Origin: Lewinellaceae bacterium
GTDB lineage: Bacteria > Bacteroidota > Bacteroidia > Chitinophagales > Saprospiraceae
NCBI GenBank assembly: GCA_020636025.1
Contig: JACJYQ010000004.1
Location: forward strand, 434,001-498,000
Length of the DNA: 64,000 nucleotides
Reading direction: 5' to 3'
A model generated the notes under the pieces. The model was given only the letters and a program-made list of their open reading frames with translations. It did not search any database and was not told where the DNA came from. Positions 50,901 through 59,269 of this stretch are shown here, piece after piece (position 1 is the stretch's first letter; the number at the start of each line of letters is the position of its first letter). Both the position numbers and the translations under genes were made by a program.

Positions 50901-51560
50901 AGCCCTATTCTAAATGATGCTGATATATTCTTTGATTTCAACAGCCCCGTTCGTACCAATGAGGTCAAAACAGAAAACGACAAATGGCTTGTAATTCAGG
51001 AAACTGTAGTTCCTATTTGTGAAGGAGAGCTCTGGAATGGTGCCATAATTACGGAAAGCGGAACAATAATAGATACTACCTCCACCATTTGGAGCGACAC
51101 CATATCCATTGTCAATCTCGAAGTCCAGGCTACCTGGGAGATACAGTTCGATACAACAATTTATAAGGGTTCGAGCTTCCTGAATACACAAATAAATCAG
51201 GATACGGTAATCCAACAACATTTCTTGACTACAGCCGGTTGCGACTCTGTGATCATCTGGAATATCCATACATTGACTTCCGGACTGGAAACCTGGGCAT
51301 TGGAGACAGGATACTTTCAGCTTTATCCCAACCCTGCAAGCAGCTTAATAACTGTGGAGTTTAACAACCCGCAACTTTCCGGCGAAACTCAAGACTTTTA
51401 TTTAAAGCTGATTAGTCCATCTGGTTCGGTAATAGAGTCAATAAAATATGACCAAACAAAACCAATCCATTTGAATGTATCCACACTGCCAACCGGCATC
51501 TACTTCATCTCTGTTGCATCACAAAAGTTTAGCAGCGCAAGAAAGTTTATAAAAAAATAG
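47907..51560 (+). CDS. Very large secreted protein: BNR/VPS10-like propeller, DUF7619-like domain, T9SS sorting domain
   Basis: 1217 aa. Signal MKAFYCMALAILACLFLFPS (cleavage before QDP). Residues 40-640 hold BNR/sortilin-type repeats with Asp-box phrases (SVDNGLTWTP, SADNGNTWQEA, SKDNGSNW-like variants), forming one or two propellers. A Cna-B/SdrD-like segment (LDGNCEYDLAAGDKPLG) follows, then two adhesin-like domains including the conserved SFDPNDKNVLP and YLIRFQNTGTDTA phrases of the DUF7619 type. The last about 75 residues (LYPNPASSLITVEF to the end) are the type A sorting domain. It should be exported by T9SS and act at the surface, probably binding glycans or proteins. Function is not assignable more closely. 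Confidence 0.9.
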   Translation: MKAFYCMALAILACLFLFPSTVFSQDPIASDSLEVEWEQLDGPPGPVLQYVELNGTVFAATSFGLYTSKNQGLNWHFNFSLGKKMLLGMCRTKDAVFVVELPFPTQNPIIHRSVDNGLTWTPVFNSDNKILNRNSTVKTSILVSNDSLITYFMPGGSYVYCWQSADNGNTWQEAYDYNTHSMRSASSVGNDICGLWKLQNISKVVGFLARNGNLANNLDTIIEIPSFGSKYFTTYQSGTFSVILGNRTIHQTSDKGLSWTTTILPISDTISQVEYHDGQFYLSTHGGIYKSDLIEPFSFSKVYNGEFGVSSEANKFALTGQGLWVNSDVYNSIYSENEGNSWENRSKGLVSEVTGLDGFCGRLVNNKYRIGTADYRVSHISNQQDGEWQIPNQVGGRKILGEANGIVFGYVPLMRSFDCGITWDTISYPDIIIEAAPQALEQRGNRLYLWNTFGATTLFSDNNGSNWLSIPNPEPFLQCNNFIPLGDTLVFSLLDFNRHTLYRSFDHGQSWDNIPLPDKIRKVIKGKGSILIGINSDYTHLGGNQYTYAAYIYVSNDLGNTWVQTFTTDLAYPDLPNQHVDRIDFKLLEEEAIIIQAANANYISHNQGNTWTRLSNLPFFNVAINKTIEGAIAYLVNDGYLYAATETQGVWRTPYAPIRDHLKVKNSEYGYLQGRLFKELDGNCEYDLAAGDKPLGFKPIIVNPGNILTNTDANGFYSLALPLGQYSVSGTAPDYYVPTCSTDTVNANISLGNIVQADLPFSPVPGIKDLCILITTPAPARPGFETVVKVQVSNVGTENVSDAELTFQFNDQILSPVSISPIGQFTGNLASVQLPEIAPGEVIIITLKFLIDAGTPIGTVLNYIAECPVPDDANPANNLVRASIQLTGSFDPNDKNVLPLVSQPPGEPRLLDYLIRFQNTGTDTAFTVVVTDTIQEGLNLMSLQTVESSHQFNFSFLPGRVCQWKFRNILLPDSHTNEVASHGYLRFQIETNPALVPGSPILNDADIFFDFNSPVRTNEVKTENDKWLVIQETVVPICEGELWNGAIITESGTIIDTTSTIWSDTISIVNLEVQATWEIQFDTTIYKGSSFLNTQINQDTVIQQHFLTTAGCDSVIIWNIHTLTSGLETWALETGYFQLYPNPASSLITVEFNNPQLSGETQDFYLKLISPSGSVIESIKYDQTKPIHLNVSTLPTGIYFISVASQKFSSARKFIKK

Positions 51561-51579
51561 AGATGGATAATTAGATATA

Positions 51580-51611
51580 AGAGATGAGAGATATATTTTA
51601 CTCTCATCTCT
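51580..51611. terminator. Bidirectional hairpin between convergent genes
   Basis: AGAGATGAGAG (51580-51590) pairs perfectly with 51601-51611 around a 10-base loop; further GAGAT/ATCTC repeats extend it weakly. It lies 19 bp after the plus-strand stop and 6 bp from the minus-strand stop. Confidence 0.65.
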
Positions 51612-51617
51612 CAACAC

Positions 51618-52496
51618 TTATCTCTCATCACTCTGAATAGCGCTTGCTTGCCCCACCCAGTCTTCCTGAAAGACTTTTCCGGGGCTGATACCCAGGGCTC
51701 TGGCGAAGGCAATGACGGCGTCATCATCCCAGCGACTGATTTGTTCGAAGGTATGAATGCCTAAGGAATTCAGCTTTTGTTCCGCTGTGGCGGATAGGCC
51801 ATTGATCGTTTTTAGATCATCGGCATGCTCGGGAGCGGCGGGACCGCCCTTGCTGCTGGCTCGGGAGCCGGGACGCTCGGCGTAGGTGGTGAGTTTTACC
51901 AATTCCCTTTGCAGGGTTTCAATTTCCTGTCTGGAAGCAAGTAATTGCTCTTGCAGACTGTCCCGTTCTTTCTCTACAGCTATTGACGACTGCTCAAAAT
52001 TGGCAAGTCTTTGCTGCAAATGCTTGAAATCCCGGTAAATAACTTCCCAGGCAGTAAGTTCCTGACGAGCGCGTTCAACCTGTTCAGTAAGATCGGCATT
52101 CTTCTTTCGCAGACTTTCAGTAAGCATCTCCAGCGCGGCAACTTTTTGCGAATATTGAGAAGCATTGGCCTCCGCTTTGGCTATGCGATTATTGGCTGCT
52201 TCCGAATCCGGTAAAAGTGATGACCTTTCGTTTTCATACCAACTGATCTGACTCTGCAGATTGTTCAACTCCAATGAAACCCGGCGAAAATCAGCTTCTC
52301 TTAAATCGTGCTGATGCTTAATGTGGGTATACAGCCGGGCCAGTGTATTTTTCTCCTGTTCTATCCTGGCCAATACACCGCGCACTTCTTTTTCAGATGT
52401 ATTGGCACGAAGCGTCCATCCGATAATGGTACCGGAGAAGGTAAATACCGCCCACATTAGCCAGTAAAAAACCGGATCTTGAAGTAAATCGCCCAT
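51618..52496 (-). CDS. Membrane-anchored coiled-coil protein with helix-hairpin-helix end
   Basis: 292 aa from the ATG at 52496 (MGDLLQDPVFYWLMWAVF); an earlier start at 52595 would add 33 residues with no sign of coding. One membrane segment (FYWLMWAVFTFSGTIIGW) is followed by about 190 residues of coiled coil with heptad Leu/Glu. The C-terminal 70 residues resemble a helix-hairpin-helix domain (DDLKTINGLSATAEQKLNSLGI, TFEQISRWDDDAVIAFA), the kind seen in many envelope proteins that bind nucleic acid or protein. No catalytic motif. The function is unknown. Confidence 0.75.
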   Translation of the reverse strand: MGDLLQDPVFYWLMWAVFTFSGTIIGWTLRANTSEKEVRGVLARIEQEKNTLARLYTHIKHQHDLREADFRRVSLELNNLQSQISWYENERSSLLPDSEAANNRIAKAEANASQYSQKVAALEMLTESLRKKNADLTEQVERARQELTAWEVIYRDFKHLQQRLANFEQSSIAVEKERDSLQEQLLASRQEIETLQRELVKLTTYAERPGSRASSKGGPAAPEHADDLKTINGLSATAEQKLNSLGIHTFEQISRWDDDAVIAFARALGISPGKVFQEDWVGQASAIQSDER

Positions 52497-52774
52497 GGCA
52501 CAGGCAATATATTGTTTAAGATTGTGATCAAAAATAGCAGAAAATGTGCCGTTTTTGATCGTTTTTTGCGTGCATTCCTCGTTATACGAATACAAAGAAT
52601 ACTGCTTAATTCAACGCCGTTATATTAATCCAATTAATATTTCGACAGTACAAATATCTAAACTTTTTGATAATCAAGCAATTAGAATTTTTAAGACACA
52701 AATACGCAACGTTTTTCTTTAATCCACATACAATTATCTGAACGATAATAATACCTCAATCCTAGTCAGCTGAA

Positions 52775-54214
52775 ATGACCAAAAGCCTGAATTACATATT
52801 TACCTGTCTGATTTACAGCGCACTTATTTCGCTGGCTCCTATTTATACAAGCGCGGCGCAGGGAGCTTATTCAGGGGATTTATGGTGGAAGGTTGATAAG
52901 ATTGAAATAACCGGAAACCGCAAGACTAAAAAGGCTACCATATTAAGGGAATTGGAATTCGCAGTAGGAGATTCCATCCTGAAAAACGACCTGGAAGCTT
53001 CTCTGGAGCGAAATCGTCTGCGGGTATTGAACCTGGGCATATTTTCCCGCGCTGAGATATTGGTGGATGAGGTCGACATCGAATCAGGTTTACAACTAAA
53101 CATCGTCGTAACTGAAGGCTGGTATATCCTACCGGTACCATTGCTCTCGTTGGCAGATCGCAATTTTAATGTTTGGTGGCACGAATTCAACCACTCTTTT
53201 AAGCGGGTAAATTATGGTTTAGACTGGACACAACTCAATTTGACAGGCCATGCCGATGCTCTGAAAGCCAAAGCGCAATTTGGTTATACAAACCGCTATG
53301 AACTCGAATACCGCTCACCTAGTCTGAATAAAAGTCGAACTCTCGGTTTTCAAACCCGGATTTCGTACAGCCGGGCACATGAAGTCGCCTATAATACCAT
53401 TGGCAACAAACTCCAATTTCTCAAAATACCGGAAACATGGCTGGTTGAGCAGATTTACCTGGCAGGCACCTTGAGTTCCAGACCAAAATATTTTACAACC
53501 CAATCCCTTACGCTCGAATACCGCGATAACTACATTGCTGATACAATCGCCAAAGAGTTAAACCCAAATTTCTTTTTGAATGGTGAACAGCGACAACGAC
53601 ACAGCAGTGTCATTTATGGCATCACAGTAGATTATCGGGATGTAAAACCTTATCCATGGCGCGGTTGGCGATTTATCGGAGAATTGCGTTGGAACGGTCT
53701 GATTCCAGGCGACGACTTGTATGTGGGCCGTTTATTTGGTCAGTTCGACAAGTATTTGCCCATGGCTGACTGGGTTTCTCTTGAATTGATAGGTCGTGGA
53801 AGAGTAAGTTATCCCAGAAATCAGATTCCCTGGAGCAATAATCAAGGCCTGGGTTATGGTGGCAACTTCGTCAGGGGATTTGAGTACTATGTTGTTGATG
53901 GACTTGATTGGGCAGCGCTGAGAAGTTCCTGGCACTTCAAATTATTCTCCAAAGAATTAAACCTTGGAAAACTAATGCCAGTGAAAGCCTATAAGAAAGT
54001 ACCCCTAGGAATATATCTTTCGCTAAATGCAGATTGCGGATATGTAAACGACCCGTATTATCCGTCAGGAAATCCCTTGGCCAACCGAGTAATCGCAGGT
54101 TATGGCCCAGGAATTGACGTTTTGGCCTGGTTTAATAAATCCATTCGAGCCGAATGGAGCTGGAATGACCTGGGTGAAAGTGGCTTTTTTCTAAGAATAA
54201 ATACCGGGTTTTAA
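52775..54214 (+). CDS. Omp85/BamA-family outer membrane protein with one POTRA domain
   Basis: 479 aa. Signal (MTKSLNYIFTCLIYSALISL, cleaved near AAQG). Residues 40-125 form a POTRA domain (KVDKIEITGNRKTKKATILR, GIFSRAEILVDEV, GLQLNIVVTEGWY). The rest alternates aromatic and polar residues as in a 16-strand barrel and ends GFFLRINTGF, a proper barrel signal with terminal Phe. BamA has five POTRA domains; this short form resembles TamA/Sam50-like or patatin-type barrel proteins. It likely inserts or translocates outer-membrane proteins, or a lipid. It stands alone. Confidence 0.85.
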   Translation: MTKSLNYIFTCLIYSALISLAPIYTSAAQGAYSGDLWWKVDKIEITGNRKTKKATILRELEFAVGDSILKNDLEASLERNRLRVLNLGIFSRAEILVDEVDIESGLQLNIVVTEGWYILPVPLLSLADRNFNVWWHEFNHSFKRVNYGLDWTQLNLTGHADALKAKAQFGYTNRYELEYRSPSLNKSRTLGFQTRISYSRAHEVAYNTIGNKLQFLKIPETWLVEQIYLAGTLSSRPKYFTTQSLTLEYRDNYIADTIAKELNPNFFLNGEQRQRHSSVIYGITVDYRDVKPYPWRGWRFIGELRWNGLIPGDDLYVGRLFGQFDKYLPMADWVSLELIGRGRVSYPRNQIPWSNNQGLGYGGNFVRGFEYYVVDGLDWAALRSSWHFKLFSKELNLGKLMPVKAYKKVPLGIYLSLNADCGYVNDPYYPSGNPLANRVIAGYGPGIDVLAWFNKSIRAEWSWNDLGESGFFLRINTGF

Positions 54215-54224
54215 CAAACTGACC

Positions 54225-56750
54225 CTATTCATTGTGCCCTGTCTGATAAAATAGTGCGTTTCCAAACAGGATTTTTCCTTCCTCCCAAAAACCGCGAAAA
54301 ATGGGGTTGTCCATAAAAAACACCATGTACCCACTTCCCTTTTTTTGAAACGTTACAACAGGTGTATCAGTTAGCTGTGGCTTAACTCTGCTGCCTATAA
54401 ATCCAAAACTTGTGAACCCTGAATTAATCTGAATGGGCGTATCACTATCCTCAGGTATTTGATAAATATCAGGGGAAGTTTTAAGCGAATAGTAAATATC
54501 GGGCAAACCAAATCCAAGAGGGTGAGTATGATCCACTTTTGTCTGAATTATCGCTCCGGGAATACCGTCGCTCAAACCGTCGCGCTGACGAGATCCAAAA
54601 GCAAGCCGGTGACTGGAAGAATCCCGTTTGGGACTTTCTTTCAATTTAACATCAAACCCTGACTGATCCTGAAATGGTTTGATGGCGCCCTCCATGGCAA
54701 TCAGATGACCCCCATTTTGCACCCAATCCTTTACATGCTCCAACTCCGCATCGGTGAATTTGTACTTGCCATCCGGGAGGATCAGCGTGTTGAAAGCATC
54801 CAGGTCATTGCCATTTACCTGATCAATTCGAATGGCACTAAACGGGAACCCAAGGTCCTGTTCGAAAAAATACCAGGCATACCCGTAAGCATTTTTATCT
54901 ACATCATCCCCATAAACCATAGCCACATCAGGAGTATTCAGCAGTCGGAAATTTTCTGAGCCCAAATCACTACCCTTCATGGAATACCCGGAAAATATAG
55001 GATGCAATTTCACATTGGCCGCCTTCGCTTCTTCGATAATCAAATTGTCCAGGGTGTATTGCATAGTACGATTGTCTGCTCGATTGATCACAAACGATCC
55101 TTCTCTGAAATGCTGGTCTGCCAAATCGAAAGGCAACATGGCGGTGCGCACTTTAACTCCCTGAAGCATCAAACTGCTTATCAGCTTTAATTCAGCAATT
55201 GAACTGCGGTGGATACACCAGGTATAAGGAGAAGCCGTAATTCTAGTTTCTGGAGCTATGTATGTATTCCTGGGAAGTTTCGGGTCCAGGCGCTCTGTGA
55301 GTGCATAAGCGTCCAAGCCATGCGCAAATGGCAGTGCCCAGGCGGTAATGTCATACGTGAGCGAATCCAGCAAAATTGGTTCAGGTTCAAAGAGCGCCTG
55401 TACTAAAACTGAGTGCGGCTGATATGCGCTAATGACCAGATCGTTTGGATTGATAGAAGCGCGAATTTCTTTACCCGATGAATAATCAAAAGCTTTCACA
55501 CCGCTCAACCCGGCCCCTACCCTGCCATATTCTATGTGGTGACGGTCCAGCAAGACACAAAGTTTATTCACCTTATTCTGATCATTTACCTCCCGAATCA
55601 CAAATGCCTTATAACGCCCCTGAGGTTTGGCACTCGTGGTGGCATAATAATCCTTGAATTTTTCTACTATTTCTGCCGCCTTTTTGCTGCTTACTTCGAT
55701 GGTTGACAAGCAGGTAGTGTAGTGGTGTTTGATACGATTTTCGAGGGTAAGTGTATCTCCGTTCAGCATCTCAATGGCTCTACCACCATAAGGCCCACCT
55801 GCCTGCTCATAGGTCATTCCAATGGCGCCATTGAAGGTCGGATAGGTATCTCCATAAGAGGGGTAAAACAGGTCAAATATTTCTTTCGTAAAGTACAGCC
55901 ATCCATTGTTGTCAAAATGGCGGGCATTGTTTTCACCAATCTCTGTTTGAAAATCCTTTTGCCAATCGGTGATGAGTTCGTGCATCGGCTCAGCTGCCGG
56001 GGCAAAATAATAAGGGTCGTTTACACCTTGTTCATGAATATCCGGATGCACATGAGGCAACCACCGGTGGTAAGCAATTAAGCGCTGTCGGGATTCCTGT
56101 TGCGTTGCCCAAGCCCAATCGCGGTTCAGGTCAAAATAGTAGTGGTTTACACGTCCGCCAGGCCAGGGCTCCCGGTGTTGCCTGGATTCACTTTTCGTGT
56201 TCTTCTCCAGATTACTGACACCTCTGTTCCAATGTGTATAACGATCATAGCCATCCGGATTGAGTGAAGGATCCAGGATCACAACGGTGTTTTTGAGGTA
56301 TTGCTTTATGTTCGGATTGGTCTGCGTTGCCAGATCATATGCCAACAACATACTGGCTTCTGAGCCGGAAGGCTCATTTCCATGCACACTCATGCTGATC
56401 CAGACTATAGCAATCGGGTCTTTTTCAGAACCGCTCCCCTTGCCAAGTCCTGCCAGGTTTAAGTTGTTGGTTCGAATCTCTTCCAGTCTGGAAATATTCT
56501 CCGGGCTTGATATGATGGCGATTTGAAGTGGACGGTCCTCGTAGGTAAATCCGTATTTCTCCAGACGCATGGTACTCCCGGAGACTGATGCCAGATACTC
56601 AAAATAGCTGTTCAGCAAATGATGAGGAGTAAACTTATCCCCCAGCTTATATGGCAAAAATTCATTTGGCGATTTAGCTGGCTGAGTTTGAGCCGTGATA
56701 GTCCCCAGCATTAAGAAAAAGCCGACAACCGCGATATGGAAAATCTTCAT
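54225..56750 (-). CDS. M14-family zinc carboxypeptidase, secreted
   Basis: 841 aa from the ATG at 56750, which begins the signal MKIFHIAVVGFFLMLGTITA; the longer frame to 56885 overlaps the upstream gene. The peptidase domain (about 40-370) has the zinc ligands in SVHGNEPSGSE and the His of PDIHEQG, plus the SLNPDGYDRYTHWNR motif of the family. Residues 450-841 form a C-terminal region with a glutamine-amidotransferase-like fold (NTLILPDGKYKFTDAEL), as seen in a Bacteroidota subfamily. The enzyme should trim C-terminal residues of peptides in the periplasm or outside. It lies 70 bp after the VWA gene, on the same strand. Confidence 0.9.
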   Translation of the reverse strand: MKIFHIAVVGFFLMLGTITAQTQPAKSPNEFLPYKLGDKFTPHHLLNSYFEYLASVSGSTMRLEKYGFTYEDRPLQIAIISSPENISRLEEIRTNNLNLAGLGKGSGSEKDPIAIVWISMSVHGNEPSGSEASMLLAYDLATQTNPNIKQYLKNTVVILDPSLNPDGYDRYTHWNRGVSNLEKNTKSESRQHREPWPGGRVNHYYFDLNRDWAWATQQESRQRLIAYHRWLPHVHPDIHEQGVNDPYYFAPAAEPMHELITDWQKDFQTEIGENNARHFDNNGWLYFTKEIFDLFYPSYGDTYPTFNGAIGMTYEQAGGPYGGRAIEMLNGDTLTLENRIKHHYTTCLSTIEVSSKKAAEIVEKFKDYYATTSAKPQGRYKAFVIREVNDQNKVNKLCVLLDRHHIEYGRVGAGLSGVKAFDYSSGKEIRASINPNDLVISAYQPHSVLVQALFEPEPILLDSLTYDITAWALPFAHGLDAYALTERLDPKLPRNTYIAPETRITASPYTWCIHRSSIAELKLISSLMLQGVKVRTAMLPFDLADQHFREGSFVINRADNRTMQYTLDNLIIEEAKAANVKLHPIFSGYSMKGSDLGSENFRLLNTPDVAMVYGDDVDKNAYGYAWYFFEQDLGFPFSAIRIDQVNGNDLDAFNTLILPDGKYKFTDAELEHVKDWVQNGGHLIAMEGAIKPFQDQSGFDVKLKESPKRDSSSHRLAFGSRQRDGLSDGIPGAIIQTKVDHTHPLGFGLPDIYYSLKTSPDIYQIPEDSDTPIQINSGFTSFGFIGSRVKPQLTDTPVVTFQKKGSGYMVFFMDNPIFRGFWEEGKILFGNALFYQTGHNE

Positions 56751-56820
56751 CCGAAAAGAGTGTTGCAGTCTGCAAATGTATAAACAGCAAACTTCCGTAG
56801 AAAATCTGGAAAAAAGAAGA

Positions 56821-58920
56821 TCAATATGCGCCAAAATACCGTCTGACAAACCATTCTGCAGCCAACAGGAAGGCCAGTATGGCAAATATCCATTTAAGAT
56901 TGATCAGCGGATTGGTCGTTGTGCTTTCGTAAATGAGTGGCTTCACCGTTTTGTTTGCAGCAATTTTTTCTGCGAGGCTGTTCATGTCTGCCGGATACAA
57001 CATTTCACCACCAAACTTCTGGCTAAGTGCGCGCAAAACAGCGTGATTTGCGGTAGTTTCAAACAATTCCAACTGGATAGGCTGCACCCTGAACTTGCCA
57101 TCGAATGAAAGAGCCTGACCATTAAAATTGGTGTTTGCCGTGTAATTATATGCCCCTACCGGCAGAATGCCGGCATTGAGTGAATATGCTTTGCCCAGCT
57201 TATTAAATGTATAGGGGAACTCTTTCCCTTCACTGTTTCGAATGCTCATGGACACATCCGGGTCGTTTGTCAATTCATAATTGTCATTGTACAATTCTGC
57301 GCCAAAGGTCAGTGGTTCATTTTCATTGTAAATATTCTTGTCCTGATTTACCCTAAACTTCCGTTTATCTTCTTTGACAGAAAGGTATTGAACCGTTTTC
57401 CCAATCAACTCATCAAACATATCATGGTTCTGGTGCTGCAAATAATCAAACAACCGCCATTTCCACAATCCTTCTCCCAATAGCAAACCCGTTTTGATAC
57501 CATTTACTTCGCCAACAGCCAATAAAGGTTGATCGGTATTTACCTTACCAATTCGCTTAAATAGCAAAACCTGTGCTTGAGTTGTCGCCGAAAAATTACC
57601 AAATGCCGAAGTCATCGGGTTATAATTGGGTAACTCTTCAGCAATTTTAGCATCCAGGGAAAATGCAGCAAATTTATCGGAAACGTTTCCTTGTACTTCG
57701 TCGCTTTGTCTGCCATCTGATTGCATGGCCACCAATCCCTGCAACTGTGACAAAGTATAATAGTTGGTCTGTAAACCGGCCACAAACAACCTGGGAATTC
57801 TGGCATCATCCATCTTTTTTACCAGGGCTGAAATGTCATTGGTAAATGAAGGAAGGTTGTGCAGCACCACAAAGTCAAACTTGGTAACATCAGTACCCGG
57901 ATCATTTATGTAAGCCACAGACACCTGGTAATTCTTATTGCTTTCCATCGTGCCTTTTAGGGCAGAAACATCCGGGTGTGGGCTGTTGGCTAAAATCAAT
58001 ATTTTTTGCCTGGCATCCAGCACATCAATCAGAATATCCTTGCGGTTGTTCTGGGTGCTGGCTTCACCGGGTATTGCAGCCAGTGAGATCCTGTATTCCG
58101 AAACACCTGCCTCATCTGCTTCGATTTGGACTTCCTTGGTGGTAAAGAAATCACTGCCATTAATGGTTACAGGAATACTTTGCAACTGCCTGACCTGATC
58201 GCCCGAAACTTTACTTACAGTGATCACAGATTGCTGACCAGTGCAATTATTAGCCGCTACATCAATCTGAACGGTGAACTTGTCCCCTAAATAAGCGATT
58301 TTATTGTGAAAAACCCGTTTTAGCAGTAAATCCTTTTTAGGTGTAGTATCACCCAAAGCCACGGTGTACACAGGTGCAGAAAGCGCCACATCGGAATAGG
58401 CTGGATTGCTTCCCTCATTATACACGCCATCAGATGCAATGACAACGGCACCCAGGTTCTGGCCGCCATACAGATCATACACGCCACGCAGCAGCTCGGA
58501 AAAGTTGGTAACCTTATCTTCAAATGCAAAATCAACGCCTTCCCTTACTTGACTGCCAAAACCCAGTGTATGCACTTCATACTTATCGCTTAGGCTATTT
58601 TGAAGTGATTCCCAGTTTTGCTTATAGCTTTCCAACGTTGCATCTTTCAATTCTGATCCCACGCTTTCGGAAAGATCCTGAGCCAGGACAATTACAGGCT
58701 TTTTGGTTTCCGTAAGCAGGCTTTTCAACAATGGTGACAGCAACAGTGCACTGAGCACTGTCACGGTGGTCCAGCGCAAAATGCCCAGCCATATATTCAG
58801 TTTTTTTGACTGTTCTTTAAAAGTAGTATCCCGGTAATACAACAGGAGAGCATATCCAAGGCCCAACAACGCACAGAAAATCAGGAACCAGGCGGGATAT
58901 TGAAATGTAAGATCAAGCAT
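56821..58920 (-). CDS. VWA-domain membrane protein
   Basis: 699 aa. Two membrane segments at the N-terminus (PAWFLIFCALLGLGYALLLY, LRWTTVTVLSALLLSPLL) and one close to the end (LKWIFAILAFLLAAEWFV). Between them is a von Willebrand A-like domain (VIVLAQDLSESVG at about 75-87; VVIASDGVYNEGSNP near 155-170), a stretch of Ig-like strands, and an alpha/beta segment (ILILANSPHPDVSALKG). The MIDAS motif is imperfect (D-L-S-E-S). The architecture resembles large BatA/BatB-type or glutamine-amidotransferase-like proteins of Bacteroidota. It precedes the M14 peptidase gene by 70 bp in the same direction. Confidence 0.8.
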   Translation of the reverse strand: MLDLTFQYPAWFLIFCALLGLGYALLLYYRDTTFKEQSKKLNIWLGILRWTTVTVLSALLLSPLLKSLLTETKKPVIVLAQDLSESVGSELKDATLESYKQNWESLQNSLSDKYEVHTLGFGSQVREGVDFAFEDKVTNFSELLRGVYDLYGGQNLGAVVIASDGVYNEGSNPAYSDVALSAPVYTVALGDTTPKKDLLLKRVFHNKIAYLGDKFTVQIDVAANNCTGQQSVITVSKVSGDQVRQLQSIPVTINGSDFFTTKEVQIEADEAGVSEYRISLAAIPGEASTQNNRKDILIDVLDARQKILILANSPHPDVSALKGTMESNKNYQVSVAYINDPGTDVTKFDFVVLHNLPSFTNDISALVKKMDDARIPRLFVAGLQTNYYTLSQLQGLVAMQSDGRQSDEVQGNVSDKFAAFSLDAKIAEELPNYNPMTSAFGNFSATTQAQVLLFKRIGKVNTDQPLLAVGEVNGIKTGLLLGEGLWKWRLFDYLQHQNHDMFDELIGKTVQYLSVKEDKRKFRVNQDKNIYNENEPLTFGAELYNDNYELTNDPDVSMSIRNSEGKEFPYTFNKLGKAYSLNAGILPVGAYNYTANTNFNGQALSFDGKFRVQPIQLELFETTANHAVLRALSQKFGGEMLYPADMNSLAEKIAANKTVKPLIYESTTTNPLINLKWIFAILAFLLAAEWFVRRYFGAY

Positions 58921-59107
58921 GTAGCAATTAAATTCTTGTGTCGCCAGAAGCCACGGGCAAATGGGAATATTCCATCAAAACCAATTCAAGAGGCTAATGT
59001 TGTTTGATTTCGTTGTTTGTTAGACCAAACAACGAAATGACAGCGTTAACAACCAAGGTCAAAATGGAGGGCAAATTTGCAGAAAAAACTGCGAATCATT
59101 TGCATTT

Positions 59108-59207
59108 ATAGCCTCCGCAAAGTGGTTATGAAAAAACTTGTCATACTGAACGCTGTTAATCAATGATATAGCCACAGGCAATTTTCAAAACCAAACAGCG
59201 TGAAGTA
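59108..59207. repeat. 100-bp dispersed repeat, copy 2
   Basis: 94 of 100 bases identical to 16153-16252, same orientation, no gaps. The internal ACGCTGTT...AACAGCGT stem is conserved in this copy as well. Confidence 0.85.
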
Positions 59208-59242
59208 TATGATTCTCTGAGGGCAATAATTCCCTGAAAGAA

Positions 59243-59250
59243 TACCTTTG
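59243..59250 (+). promoter_or_regulatory. -7 element upstream of the second PD40-OmpA gene
   Basis: TACCTTTG, matching TAnnTTTG, 19 bp before the ATG at 59270. No -33 box found at the right distance. Confidence 0.45.
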
Positions 59251-59269
59251 CTTCTCAAAATCTTTTGTC

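Larger units (their letters stand above)
58921..59269. other. Gene-free intergenic region (349 bp)
   Basis: Lies between divergent genes. It contains the second copy of the 100-bp dispersed repeat (59108-59207), a small inverted repeat near 59010-59035 (TTTCGTTGTTTG facing CAAACAACGAAA), and a -7 element (59243-59250). No open frame worth noting was seen. Confidence 0.7.
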
